This document shows, one piece after another, positions 15,511 to 25,227 of a stretch of DNA of 44,337 nt. Position 1 is the stretch's first letter; each line of letters opens with the position of its first letter. The notes under the pieces are model-generated. The model made no database searches. It was given only the letters and a program-made list of their open reading frames with translations, and was not told the origin of the DNA. Location: contig JAQBZO010000014.1 of the NCBI GenBank assembly GCA_027622195.1, positions 1 to 44,337 of the forward strand, written 5' to 3'. The DNA is from Planctomycetota bacterium (GTDB lineage: Bacteria; Planctomycetota; Phycisphaerae; Phycisphaerales; SM1A02). Position numbers and translations under genes: made by a program.

Positions 15511-18024
15511 ATGGAGCCCGAGTTGATCCTTCCAATCGAAGCGCATCGAGGAGCGATTCTCGAAGCTCTCGCCAGCGGATCGTCGCTTGTCCTGTCGGCG
15601 GAAACAGGATCTGGAAAGACGACCCATGTGCCACGCATGTTGCTCGAGTCGGCAGCAATTTCGGGGCGCATTCTCGTCCTTCAGCCACGGCGCGTGGCGA
15701 CGCGTGCGGCCGCCAAGTTTGTCGCGAGTCGCCTTGGGGAAAAACTCGGAGACCGCGTCGGATATCGAACACGACTCGATCGGCAGGAGAGCCGCGCCAC
15801 ACGCGTCCTCTACATCACCGATGGAATCTTCATGCGCATGGTCCAGTCCGATTCGTTGCTTCGCGGCATTGGCGTCGTCATGGTGGATGAGTATCACGAG
15901 CGCACACTTGCATCGGATCTCGCGGTCGGACTCGTGCGCCATCTGCAACAGTCGTCCCGTCCTGATCTCAAGTTGATTGTGGCGAGTGCAACGATTGATG
16001 CTGAGTCGATGGCGATCACCCTCGGGGCGAGCGTCCTTCGATGTTCAGGTCGGCTGTTTCCTGTCGCCGTGCAGTACGACGATGGTGCGCGCGAAGGCGA
16101 ACCATCGTGGAAACGCGCAGCGCGTGGCGCGATGACCGCGGTGAACTCTCAAAAGAGCGGCGATGTGTTGATCTTCCTTCCCGGGAAGGGGGAGATCGAG
16201 CGATGCGCCGAAGTGTTGCGCGCCGATGCGACGGTGACGGCTCTTGGCATTGAGGTGCTTCCGCTGCATGGAGCCCTTTCTCCGGATCAGCAAGATCGCG
16301 CCATCGAGGCGTCGAACCAGCGTCGCATTGTGGTCGCGACGAATGTGGCTGAGACGTCGCTCACGATTCCAGGAGTGACGACGGTGATCGATGCAGGACT
16401 CTTGCGCGTGCATCGGTTCGATCCGCGGCGCGGATTGAACACGCTTCGACTCGAGGAGCACAGTCGCGCGAGTGCCGATCAACGCGCGGGTCGCGCGGGG
16501 CGTGTGCGTCCGGGCGTCTGCATCCGACTGTGGAGTGAGCGTGCGCATGCACGCCGAGCAGCGCATGAACAACCAGAGGTATCGCGGGTCGAACTAGCCG
16601 AGTGTGTGCTGCAATTGGCGGCGCTCGGTTGGCGCGATGCCGCCGCGTTTCCTTGGATGACGATGCCTCCCGCTGATCGGCTCGCTGATGCAAAACGCAT
16701 TCTTCGACTTGTGGATGCCATCGATGAGACATCCACACTGACTGATGATGGACGGCGCATGTCGGCCATTCCAACGCATCCTCGAATGGCGCGTGTCCTG
16801 CTCAATGCGGCGGAATCCGCGATGCTGAAGCGGGCCTCGATGTGGGCAGCGATCATCGGTGAGCGTGACCCCGCTGAACGTGTGGACCGCGAAACACTCG
16901 CGAATTTGCTCGGTCCCGATGATTCACTTGGGGACCTCGTCGCCCGCGAGCGATTGGTTGAGGCTGTGCAGGGTGGGCGTGTTGTGCAGGGCGCCGACCG
17001 CGGAGCGTGTCACGAGATCGATCAGGTTGCCAAGCAACTCGAGAGGGCAACGCGCGAAGCGGTCGATGCAGATCCGTGGCCGACCGATCATCCGCCACAC
17101 GATCAACTTGTTCGATGTCTGATCGCTGGATTTCCTGATCGCGTCGGATGGCGTCCTGATGCGAATCGACCGCACGTGGCGATGAGAGACCTTCGCGCGT
17201 GCGAAATCAGCGCGGACTCACTCGTTCTCCATAAAGGCGCTGTCATTGCGCTGGAGACAGGAGATCGCGGCGATGGACGACGCGCGCTCGCAACTCTTTC
17301 ACTCGTCGAGCATGTGTCTGACTCTGTGCTCAGGTCCGAACTCGCTCATCGCATTCAAACCACCCACGAGCATCGATGGGATGCTCAGCATCAAGCGGTG
17401 ATGGATGTGGAAGAAGAACACTTCGATGGAGCAGTGATGTCGTCGGTTGCTCGTCCGAGCAAAGATGGTCCATCCGCAGGTGCTCTCATCGCTGACCTCA
17501 TCGTGGATGGAACACTTCATCTTGAGCGTTGGGATGAATCCATCGAGCGATGGCTCGCGCGAGTGCGCACGGTCGCGCAGTGGTTTCCAGAAAGAAACCT
17601 GCCGACATTTACGAGCGATGATCTTCGGATTGTGTTGCGTGATCTCTGTGCTGATGCGACACGGTGGAGCCAAGTGCGCGAACGACTTGTGCTTCCTGTT
17701 CTCGAAGAGGCAATCTCATGGGAGGATCGAAGGTTCGTCGATGTCACCGCGCCGAGCGAGATCACATTGCCGAGCGGTCGTCAGTTGCGCATCACGTATG
17801 AGCCAGGGCAACCTCCGCGTGCGCGGGGGAGGATTCAGGATTTTTACGGGCTCGCCGAAACGCCACGCGTCGCTGGCGGACGCGAAGCGGTTCTTCTTGA
17901 ATTGACTGGCCCGAATATGCGACCGCTTCAGGTGACTTCAGATCTCGGCAATTTTTGGAAGGTGCTGTATCCGCAGATTCGACCAGAACTCAAGCGCCGA
18001 TATCCAAAACACGATTGGCGATAG
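15511..18024 (+). CDS. hrpB: ATP-dependent helicase HrpB
   Basis: This 837-residue superfamily 2 DExH helicase matches HrpB in length and layout. Motif I is AETGSGKTTH (Lys36), motif Ia QPRRVATR, motif II DEYH (126-129; many relatives have DEFH), and motif III ASATID. Motif V lies in VATNVAETSLTIPGV and motif VI in QRAGRAGRVRPG. Helicase-associated (HA2) and C-terminal HrpB domains follow, ending QIRPELKRRYPKHDW, a family hallmark. Cellular RNA targets of HrpB are not settled. It starts at ATG 15511 and appears monocistronic. Confidence 0.95.
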   Translation: MEPELILPIEAHRGAILEALASGSSLVLSAETGSGKTTHVPRMLLESAAISGRILVLQPRRVATRAAAKFVASRLGEKLGDRVGYRTRLDRQESRATRVLYITDGIFMRMVQSDSLLRGIGVVMVDEYHERTLASDLAVGLVRHLQQSSRPDLKLIVASATIDAESMAITLGASVLRCSGRLFPVAVQYDDGAREGEPSWKRAARGAMTAVNSQKSGDVLIFLPGKGEIERCAEVLRADATVTALGIEVLPLHGALSPDQQDRAIEASNQRRIVVATNVAETSLTIPGVTTVIDAGLLRVHRFDPRRGLNTLRLEEHSRASADQRAGRAGRVRPGVCIRLWSERAHARRAAHEQPEVSRVELAECVLQLAALGWRDAAAFPWMTMPPADRLADAKRILRLVDAIDETSTLTDDGRRMSAIPTHPRMARVLLNAAESAMLKRASMWAAIIGERDPAERVDRETLANLLGPDDSLGDLVARERLVEAVQGGRVVQGADRGACHEIDQVAKQLERATREAVDADPWPTDHPPHDQLVRCLIAGFPDRVGWRPDANRPHVAMRDLRACEISADSLVLHKGAVIALETGDRGDGRRALATLSLVEHVSDSVLRSELAHRIQTTHEHRWDAQHQAVMDVEEEHFDGAVMSSVARPSKDGPSAGALIADLIVDGTLHLERWDESIERWLARVRTVAQWFPERNLPTFTSDDLRIVLRDLCADATRWSQVRERLVLPVLEEAISWEDRRFVDVTAPSEITLPSGRQLRITYEPGQPPRARGRIQDFYGLAETPRVAGGREAVLLELTGPNMRPLQVTSDLGNFWKVLYPQIRPELKRRYPKHDWR

Positions 18025-18033
18025 GTCGAATGA

Positions 18034-18816
18034 TCACTCAGTTTCTTCGATGCCCATGTACGCATCGCCGCGTCGCCACGCATGATGGTGGGTCTTGGTG
18101 ATGTCGTGCACTGTCGCCATCGGATCTGGCGCGAAGCGAGGGATGGACGGGGCCCATGTGACGCGCTTTTCATGGACATCGCTGATCAACTTGACTGCTT
18201 CATCGACATCATCGGTGAGGTGAAAGAGGTCAAAATCTTCTTGTGAAATGGTCTTGTGCTGTCCAAGCAAGGTGTTGTTCATCCAGTCGAGTAGCCCAGC
18301 CCAGAATTGGGTACCAATCAAGACGATGGGCTGAGGCGCGATCTTCATTGTTTGGATGAGCGTGAGTAACTCAAAGGTCTCATCCAATGTGCCGAGTCCA
18401 CCTGGAAAGATGACGAAGCCGCGCGAGTACTTGACGAACATCACCTTGCGCACAAAAAAGTAGCGGAATGAAACTTCGACATTCTGAAATGGGTTTGGTG
18501 CTTGCTCGTGTGGCAGGGAGATGTTGAGTCCGACACTGACGCCGCCCGCGTCACGCGCACCTTTGTTGCCGCCCTCCATGATGCCTGGTCCGCCGCCGGT
18601 GATGACTGCAAACCCTGCCTTGACGAGTCCGGCCGCACATCGTTCGGCATCTCGATACGCCTGCGTTTCTGCTTGCAGTCGCGCTGATCCAAAAAGTGTG
18701 ACCGCTGGTCCAAGTGGAGCAAGGCAGTCGACTCCATCAACAAATTCGCTGAGGATGCGCATGGAGCGCCACGCCTCAAAACTGAGGGTGGCTGGCAGTG
18801 GTTTTGTTTTTGGCAC
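18034..18816 (-). CDS. LOG-family protein (TIGR00730; nucleoside 5'-monophosphate phosphoribohydrolase-like)
   Basis: This 260-residue protein has the Rossmann-like LOG fold. The signature PGGLGTLDE is at 138-146, preceded by LFGSAR (41-46) and GGGPGIMEGGNKGA. Homologues hydrolyse cytokinin riboside monophosphates or other nucleotides; older annotations as lysine decarboxylase are wrong. The start is uncertain: GTG 18816 lies only 1 base after an AGGAGG sequence, which is too close for a normal Shine-Dalgarno. ATG 18762 would skip the first 18 residues. It is convergent with hrpB, with a 9-base gap. Confidence 0.9.
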   Translation of the reverse strand: MPKTKPLPATLSFEAWRSMRILSEFVDGVDCLAPLGPAVTLFGSARLQAETQAYRDAERCAAGLVKAGFAVITGGGPGIMEGGNKGARDAGGVSVGLNISLPHEQAPNPFQNVEVSFRYFFVRKVMFVKYSRGFVIFPGGLGTLDETFELLTLIQTMKIAPQPIVLIGTQFWAGLLDWMNNTLLGQHKTISQEDFDLFHLTDDVDEAVKLISDVHEKRVTWAPSIPRFAPDPMATVHDITKTHHHAWRRGDAYMGIEETE

Positions 18817-18964
18817 GCCTCCTCATCGGCACAATGGCACGAGTTCCTTTCTTGCGGATGGAGTGGAAGATCGAAGGAGCCGCCGTGCCCCGAATCCGAG
18901 GGAAAAGCAAAGGCACGAGACTAACACGTAAACCACTGTGTCAGAACAGGTTCAGCCACTCACT

Positions 18965-18993
18965 TTGATTTCTACGCCGATTTTTTCTACAAT
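18965..18993 (+). promoter_or_regulatory. Sigma-70-type promoter of folC, leaderless
   Basis: TTGATT (18965-18970) and TACAAT (18988-18993) are separated by 17 bases, the best -35/-10 pair among the leaderless-type starts. The ATG of folC begins 6 bases after the -10, so the predicted start point is at or within a base of the start codon. There is no room for a Shine-Dalgarno site. Confidence 0.65.
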
Positions 18994-18999
18994 GGCGAG

Positions 19000-20472
19000 A
19001 TGGCTCGAAATACCACTTCGCCCACCCCCTCGACTTCAAAGAGCACGATCAAGCAAGGCACAAGCGCAAAAAAGAGCACTCCGCCTCTGGTTGATGCTGG
19101 ACTGACCGCCGCCGTTGAATCATCGAAGATGAGAACACCATTCTCGAAAGCGCTGACGTATCTCTCTGGGCGAACGGACATCGAGCGCTCGCGCGCGGTG
19201 CACTACGACGAGAAGACCTTTCAACTCGATCGCATGATCGCCCTTCTCGGGTACCTCGGCAAACCGCACGAGCAACTGAGAACAGTGCATGTCGCCGGAA
19301 CGGTTGGCAAGGGATCCACCGTGGCGATGATTGCGCAGATGCTGGAAGCGTGTGGATACACGGTAGGGCGCTACACCAGTCCACACATGGAATCAGTCTG
19401 CGAGCGAATTCAGATCAATGGCAAGGACATTTCAGAAAATGACTTTGCCACGGCGATGGCGAAGGTGCAAAAGGCCGCAGGAAAACTGGACCACAAGATC
19501 ACCTTCTTCGAGGCGATCACTGCCGCGGCATTCTGCCACTTCGTTGAAGAGGCAGTCGACATCGTGATCGTCGAGGTTGGACTCGGTGGGCGACTGGATT
19601 CGACGAATGTCATCACGCCGCTGGTCAGCGTGATCACGACAATCGATTTCGATCACACCGCACTCCTCGGCACGACGCTCGGAGCGATTGCGCGCGAGAA
19701 AGCAGGCATTTTCAAGGCTGGAGTTCCCGCCATCGTCTTTGATCCGGTGCCAGAAGTCTTGAAGGTCTTCACCGCCGAGGCCGAGCGAATCGGTGCACCG
19801 CTGCGCGTCCTCAACAAGGATGTCGAGTTCTCGAGTCGATTCTGCGTGACGCCAGAACTCGGTCCACACACGCGCATTTGTCTGTATTCAATAACCACGC
19901 GGCTGGAACATCTTCCTGTGCCACTTCCTGGAGAGCATCAAGCAACGAATTGCGGACTCGCGCTCGCGGCAGTCGATGCTCTGAAATCCTGCGGCTACAA
20001 CTGTCCCGACGAGCGGATTACGCATGGTCTCGCAGCAGTGAAACTCTCTGGTCGAATGGAGATCATTAGCGAACGTCCGAAGATTCTTGTCGACGGCGCA
20101 CACAATCCCGCAAGCGTTGCAGCATTGATGAAGTGCGTTGGTTCGCATGTGCCGTATGACAGCATGGTGTGCATTTTCGGCTGCTGCGCCGATAAGGATG
20201 TTGGTGCGATGTTGGATGCCATGTCCATCGGAGCAGACAAGGTGATCTTTACGCGCAGCGTGACGAATCCGCGCGCAGCGGACCCTGTTGATTTGCAGCG
20301 CATGTACAGCGAACGAAATGGAAAAATGAGTCAAGTGTCTCGCAACATCAAGGAAGCCCTCGAGATCGCGGGGCGTGCCGCGGGTCGCGAAGACCTCATC
20401 TGCATCACGGGTAGTTTCTATGTTGTGGGCGAGGCGAAGAAGAGATTCTTGCCGGCGACCCAGATTCGTTGA
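19000..20472 (+). CDS. folC: Folylpolyglutamate synthase / dihydrofolate synthase
   Basis: FolC (490 residues) adds glutamate to dihydropteroate or folates using ATP. The Mur-ligase-type P-loop GTVGKGSTVAM is at 100-110. It is followed by the TSPHMESVCERI motif, FFEAITAAAF, EVGLGGRLDSTNVI, and the late ILVDGAHNPAS. A 45-residue N-terminal extension rich in Ser, Thr and Lys precedes the family-typical start. ATG 19000 is kept because it sits 6 bases downstream of a good promoter. The stop overlaps the leuS start (TGATG). Confidence 0.95.
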   Translation: MARNTTSPTPSTSKSTIKQGTSAKKSTPPLVDAGLTAAVESSKMRTPFSKALTYLSGRTDIERSRAVHYDEKTFQLDRMIALLGYLGKPHEQLRTVHVAGTVGKGSTVAMIAQMLEACGYTVGRYTSPHMESVCERIQINGKDISENDFATAMAKVQKAAGKLDHKITFFEAITAAAFCHFVEEAVDIVIVEVGLGGRLDSTNVITPLVSVITTIDFDHTALLGTTLGAIAREKAGIFKAGVPAIVFDPVPEVLKVFTAEAERIGAPLRVLNKDVEFSSRFCVTPELGPHTRICLYSITTRLEHLPVPLPGEHQATNCGLALAAVDALKSCGYNCPDERITHGLAAVKLSGRMEIISERPKILVDGAHNPASVAALMKCVGSHVPYDSMVCIFGCCADKDVGAMLDAMSIGADKVIFTRSVTNPRAADPVDLQRMYSERNGKMSQVSRNIKEALEIAGRAAGREDLICITGSFYVVGEAKKRFLPATQIR

Positions 20473-23306
20473 TGTACGCTTCGCAGCCCATGTCGGCTGA
20501 AGAATCAACACCCTTTCGATACGACGCAGCGCTCGCCGATGCCATCGAACAACGATGGCAAAAGCAGTGGGAATCAGATGGTGTGTATCGCGTTTTGAAT
20601 CCAGGCGAGGAGGGATTTGATCCGTCGAAGCCGAAGTTTTATTGCCTTGATATGTTCCCGTATCCATCTGGAGCGGGTCTGCATGTGGGGCATCCAGAGG
20701 GATACACGGCGACGGACATTTTGTGTCGGATGAAGCGAATGCAAGGATGCAATGTGTTGCATCCAATGGGGTGGGACGCGTTCGGACTTCCTGCTGAGCA
20801 GTACGCGGTGCAAACAGGGGTGCATCCTTCGATCACCACGCGCACTGCGATTGACAACTTTCGCCGACAACTGAAGCGATTCGGATTCAGTTATGACTGG
20901 TCCCGCGAATTTGCAACGATCGAACCGTCCTATGTGAAGTGGACGCAGTGGATCTGGTTACTCGCCTACAACAGCTGGTACGACGAGCGCACGAATCGTG
21001 CTCGACCGATTGCTGAGTTAGTGTCTGAACTCGAAGCGAGTACGCGTCTTGCCGATGGCACGGCCTGGACTGAACTCGACGAGGCCGCGCGCCGACACTT
21101 CATTGATGGACGGCGAATCGCTTATCTCGGTGAGCAGAGCGTGAATTGGTGTCCGAAGTTGGGGACGGTTCTTGCGAATGAGGAAGTGATCGATGGGCGA
21201 AGTGAGCGGGGCGGATTTCCTGTCACGCGAATGCCGCTGCGCCAATGGATGTTTCGCATCACTGCGTATGCACCGAGATTGCTCTCTGATCTCGCGCTCG
21301 TCGATTGGCCACAGTCCACGCGAACGATGCAGAGCGAATGGATCGGACGGAGTGAAGGGGCAGAGATTGACTTCGCGATCGAGGGGTTCGGTCCACTGCG
21401 AATATTCACCACCCGTCCCGACACCATCTTCGGAGCCACCTACATGGTCGTTGCTCCAGAACACCCGCTTGTTGGACACGCACTCTCGTGCCTCGACTGC
21501 CCGTCGACTGCGAGTGCACTGCGTGACTACGCATCGGCGGCGCGTGATCACAGCGATCTCGATCGTCAAGCAGACACCAAGGTAAAAACAGGCGTTTCAA
21601 CGGGGCTTTATGCGACCAATCCCGCCACAGGCGAACTCATTCCTGTGTGGACGGCGGACTATGTGTTGTCGAACTACGGCACCGGGGCGATCATGGCCGT
21701 GCCAGCCCACGATGAACGCGACTTCGCCTTTGCATCCACATTCAATCTCGCGGTTCGCGCGGTCGTTGAAGTTGCTGGCGCACCATTCGACGGCACATGC
21801 GCGGTCACTGGCGAGGGGAGATCCATTCAAAGTGCGAACAACTCGGTGTCCTTGAATGGACTTTCAACTCATGAGGCGCAGCAGCGCATGACCTCGTGGC
21901 TCACCGAATTGGGTGTGGGCGTTCGACGCGTGAACTTTCGACTTCATGATTGGCTCTTTAGCCGTCAGCGTTATTGGGGCGAGCCATTCCCGATCGTGTT
22001 CGACGAATCTGGGAATCACTATCCAGTATCCGTCTCATCGCTTCCGATCACCCTTCCAGAAATGGTGGACTATCAGCCCATTGAAAGCGATCATCCAGTC
22101 CCGCCACTCGGGAAGGTGCGAGCATGGGTTGAGACGACGGCGGGTGCAGCGGGGGTGGATCCAAACATCCTGCCACCGCAAACACCAGTGCGCCGCGAGA
22201 CGAACACGATGCCTGGTTGGGCGGGTTCTTGTTGGTACTACCTGCGTTATTGCGATCCGAAGAACACGAACGCTTTCGTGTCCAGTGCCAATGAGCAGTA
22301 CTGGCTCGGACCCTGCAAGAATGCGCCGGTGTCAGGCGTCGATCTCTATGTGGGTGGATCCGAACACGCGGTGCTTCATCTTCTCTACGCGCGGTTCTGG
22401 CACAAGATGCTCTTTGATCTTGGGTATGTCTCTTCGCCAGAGCCATTCGCGAAGTTGTTCCATCAGGGACTCATCACGAGTTTTGCCTATCAACGATCAG
22501 ACAAGAGTTTGGTGGCGGTCGATGAAGTGGACGAGCGAGACGGCGCGTTTTTCGAGCGTGCGACAGGTGCTACGGTTGTTCAGATCATCGCGAAGATGTC
22601 GAAGAGTTTGCGCAATGTTGTGAACCCCGATGACATCATCGCCGAGTTCGGCGCCGACACATTTCGGCTGTACGAGATGTACATGGGACCGCTCGAAGCG
22701 ACGAAGCCGTGGAACACTCGAGACATCGCGGGTGTGTACCGATTCCTGCAACGCGCGTGGAGACTCGCCGTCGACGAAAAGACAGGAAGCATCCTCGTGG
22801 CGAAGAGTGCTGATCCAGCGATTGAAAAATTGCTCCACAGGACGATTCAGCGAGTGGCCGACGATGTGGAGCGACTCGCCTTCAACACGGCGATTGCCGC
22901 GTTGATCGAGTTTGTGAACGCGGCGACCCGACCATCGGAACTCGCCTCGACTGACGATGGCGGATTGACACGCGATCAACTGGATCGATTTGTGCGGGTT
23001 CTTGCTCCATTCGCACCGCACATGGGCGAAGAGATCTGGCATCGTCTTGGACATGAATCGAGTGTGGTGACCGCTTCGTGGCCCACGGTGGATCCAGCCA
23101 TGCTCGTGAATACTGAGGTCGAGATTCCGATTCAGATTCTTGGCAAGATGCGCACGCGGATCATGGTGCCAACCGCCGTGGCGAAGGATCGTGCGCAACT
23201 TGAACACTTCGCCATGAATCATGAGCAAGTGGTCGCCCAACTCGCAGGTCGCCCTGTTCAGCGGGTCATTGCCGTCCCTGGGAAAATGGTCAACCTGATC
23301 GTCTAA
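20472..23306 (+). CDS. leuS: Leucyl-tRNA synthetase
   Basis: LeuS (944 residues) charges tRNA-Leu with leucine. Class I signatures are complete: the HIGH-like HVGH within PYPSGAGLHVGHPEGYT near residue 71, and KMSKS at 708-712 (KMSKSLRNVVNPDDII). The CP1 editing domain lies between (TTRPDTIFGATYMV; YGTGAIMAVPAHDERD). Length is above the E. coli enzyme (860). ATG 20472 overlaps the folC stop as TGATG; ATG 20490 is a possible alternative. The last 4 bases overlap the convergent gene. Confidence 0.98.
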   Translation: MYASQPMSAEESTPFRYDAALADAIEQRWQKQWESDGVYRVLNPGEEGFDPSKPKFYCLDMFPYPSGAGLHVGHPEGYTATDILCRMKRMQGCNVLHPMGWDAFGLPAEQYAVQTGVHPSITTRTAIDNFRRQLKRFGFSYDWSREFATIEPSYVKWTQWIWLLAYNSWYDERTNRARPIAELVSELEASTRLADGTAWTELDEAARRHFIDGRRIAYLGEQSVNWCPKLGTVLANEEVIDGRSERGGFPVTRMPLRQWMFRITAYAPRLLSDLALVDWPQSTRTMQSEWIGRSEGAEIDFAIEGFGPLRIFTTRPDTIFGATYMVVAPEHPLVGHALSCLDCPSTASALRDYASAARDHSDLDRQADTKVKTGVSTGLYATNPATGELIPVWTADYVLSNYGTGAIMAVPAHDERDFAFASTFNLAVRAVVEVAGAPFDGTCAVTGEGRSIQSANNSVSLNGLSTHEAQQRMTSWLTELGVGVRRVNFRLHDWLFSRQRYWGEPFPIVFDESGNHYPVSVSSLPITLPEMVDYQPIESDHPVPPLGKVRAWVETTAGAAGVDPNILPPQTPVRRETNTMPGWAGSCWYYLRYCDPKNTNAFVSSANEQYWLGPCKNAPVSGVDLYVGGSEHAVLHLLYARFWHKMLFDLGYVSSPEPFAKLFHQGLITSFAYQRSDKSLVAVDEVDERDGAFFERATGATVVQIIAKMSKSLRNVVNPDDIIAEFGADTFRLYEMYMGPLEATKPWNTRDIAGVYRFLQRAWRLAVDEKTGSILVAKSADPAIEKLLHRTIQRVADDVERLAFNTAIAALIEFVNAATRPSELASTDDGGLTRDQLDRFVRVLAPFAPHMGEEIWHRLGHESSVVTASWPTVDPAMLVNTEVEIPIQILGKMRTRIMVPTAVAKDRAQLEHFAMNHEQVVAQLAGRPVQRVIAVPGKMVNLIV

Positions 23307-23737
23307 CCGCGCAGCGCGGCGAAGATGGCGCCGACTCCGCCAACGGCGAGCACGACGAGCAGAAGGAATACGAAGACCATTCCGATTCGAACGAGTATTC
23401 GTCCCAATGTGACAACGGCGGTGCTTCCCGACGAAGCGGCTTGAACCTCATCTGTTTCGGCGCCCACATCGACCGAGTCCCAATCCAATGACTCAGACAC
23501 CATCTCGTTCTCGCGCAGAACTGTTTTCGCGCGACCGAGTTCCCCAAGACGAACTTGGACAGGGATTCCACCGAGCGATTCTGCAGAGGCACCGAATCCA
23601 AGAGTGGTGAGTGGTGCGGCAAAGATCCACGCCTCGATTCCTTCGTCCACGAGTACTGCACGGATCGCTCCTGCTTCGACTTCATTCGCAGCGTGTCGCA
23701 CCGTGACGAGGGCGTGCTCATCAATCGCTCGCGTCAC
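23303..23737 (-). CDS. DUF2007-like protein with C-terminal membrane helix
   Basis: This 144-residue protein opens with a short ferredoxin-like domain of the DUF2007 type (ALVTVRHAANEVEAGAIRAVLVDEGIEAWI), a family described as putative signal-transducing but without known function. An acidic linker and a membrane helix of about 30 residues (LVRIGMVFVFLLLVVLAVGGVG) follow. The GTG at 23737 is chosen because it overlaps the upstream stop as GTGA; the reading frame continues further upstream but lies inside that gene. Its stop overlaps the leuS stop on the other strand by 4 bases. Confidence 0.72.
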   Translation of the reverse strand: MTRAIDEHALVTVRHAANEVEAGAIRAVLVDEGIEAWIFAAPLTTLGFGASAESLGGIPVQVRLGELGRAKTVLRENEMVSESLDWDSVDVGAETDEVQAASSGSTAVVTLGRILVRIGMVFVFLLLVVLAVGGVGAIFAALRG

Positions 23738-25161
23738 GGTGTGGTCCCTTCGATACCACGCGTCTGATCGATCGCAGCAAGGAGGATGTCCGTCTCGGAG
23801 GGTCCATAGGAACGATCGGGGAGTTCCACTCGCCAATTCGAGATCTGATCAATGGGAATCACGCGCTCCTGTCCCGCGATGGCGGTTGGATCACTTCGCG
23901 AACTCTCAATGAGTATGGCGTGAACCGATCCACGTTCGATGGACCGAAGTTGAAACCACACCTGTTCGATCCGTTCGTCAGATGGATCCATATCCAGTGG
24001 CGCTTGAACGAGAAATGCTTTCTCGGCGAGTGCATTCCAGTCAGGATGATTCGCACGGTGGAGGGATCCCCACGCTGTCGCAAAACTCGGGAAGGTGGCC
24101 TGCGCGCGTCTCGCCTCGGCGTTGGCTTCATTGCTACTGATGTAGAGCACCGCCGTTCCACTCTCGATCGCCGTAATTGTTTCGCGCGGGTAGTGCCACG
24201 CGGTGGGCTGACCTTCTTGAGGACCGCGCTCACAGACAACGGCTGAAACCTCTTGAAAACGAGGCATTCCGAGCGATGCCATCCGCTTTCTCCATGCGGG
24301 ATGTCCTGGCGCATGGTCTGGAAGTTGATCCGATATCGAGGTCGAGAGTCGTAAGCACACTTGAAGTCCATCACCGATATCAATGGCGTCGCCGGGCGCA
24401 GGAAGTTCTCCTTCGAGCAGAAGTGACGCGAGTGTGTGCATCGTGATCACAGCGGCTTGCGCGTGTTCAGCAGGCAATTCAATGACTTCAAGTTCTGGAA
24501 GTCCGCAGCGTCGCAGCCCTGTTGAAGCGAGCAGGATGGGATCACCCGCCGCCTTGCCGTCAAAGCGACCCAGTCGCCAAAGCACATGATCAACCGGGAG
24601 GGCGTCCTTCGCCACAAAAATCTCATCAAGCTGTTTTCGGTGAAACTGCTGACTGGTGACAACGTCCAAAATCCCAACGATATCGGGGAGCGCTCCTGCA
24701 AGAATGTTCATCAGCATGAAGTAATCATCAGCAGCCTGTCCGGGTTGCAAAACGGTTTGCGCGCGGATGACCCACGGGCTATCCGCAGACGCGGTACCGA
24801 GTTGTTCTCTCTCTTCTTTCCCAAGTTGTGTCGCGGCCTCCGCCCACAAAATGATTGCGCTGTTCATGCTGGGGACGGTCAGTTGAAGTCCCCACAGCGT
24901 GTCGGTGTCGTCAACATCAATGGGGACGGCGCGGAAGAGCGTCTCGCTTGATGGTTCTTCATTCTCGTCCTCAGACTCTTCGGCATCGGTTACGACGACA
25001 TCCTCGCCAACCCAAGTGCGAATCGCTGATGAAACCTCTTCCAATGTCGGGGACTCACGGTGTGGCCAAAAAGCGACGAGACCGGTCTCCTCTGGAATGA
25101 GCGAACCCCAAGGACCCATGGGTGGTTCTGGTGTGACTTCCTCTGGACTTGAATCGCTCAT
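23734..25161 (-). CDS. Uncharacterised 475-residue protein, DUF4026/DUF2314-like
   Basis: This soluble, acidic protein (475 residues) has no signal peptide and an N-terminus rich in Pro and Glu. The C-terminal 110 residues (EQVWFQLRSIERGSVHAILIESSRSDP, then IPIDQISNWRVELPDRSYGPSETDILLAA) look like the DUF2314 fold. The middle part may match DUF4026, a family of unknown role. This assignment is by recall of shape only. It is translationally coupled to the DUF2007-like gene (GTGA) and divergent from the next operon. Confidence 0.6.
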   Translation of the reverse strand: MSDSSPEEVTPEPPMGPWGSLIPEETGLVAFWPHRESPTLEEVSSAIRTWVGEDVVVTDAEESEDENEEPSSETLFRAVPIDVDDTDTLWGLQLTVPSMNSAIILWAEAATQLGKEEREQLGTASADSPWVIRAQTVLQPGQAADDYFMLMNILAGALPDIVGILDVVTSQQFHRKQLDEIFVAKDALPVDHVLWRLGRFDGKAAGDPILLASTGLRRCGLPELEVIELPAEHAQAAVITMHTLASLLLEGELPAPGDAIDIGDGLQVCLRLSTSISDQLPDHAPGHPAWRKRMASLGMPRFQEVSAVVCERGPQEGQPTAWHYPRETITAIESGTAVLYISSNEANAEARRAQATFPSFATAWGSLHRANHPDWNALAEKAFLVQAPLDMDPSDERIEQVWFQLRSIERGSVHAILIESSRSDPTAIAGQERVIPIDQISNWRVELPDRSYGPSETDILLAAIDQTRGIEGTTP

Positions 25162-25169
25162 TCGCCTCT

Positions 25170-25175
25170 AACCTA
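25170..25175 (-). promoter_or_regulatory. Putative -10 box (TAGGTT) of the DUF4026-like gene
   Basis: Read on the minus strand, TAGGTT lies 8 bases before the ATG at 25161. A GAGG within the gap is too near the start for normal Shine-Dalgarno spacing. The hexamer is a weak match, so this is tentative. Confidence 0.3.
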
Positions 25176-25227
25176 CAGCAGATTCGGTCACAAGCGAATC
25201 CCGCCAACGATTGCCTTCGAGGAACAC

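Noticed and set aside
14829-15948. Minus-strand frames opposite the membrane protein and hrpB
   Set aside because: They run against coding genes with clear start coupling or helicase motifs and have no recognisable domain.
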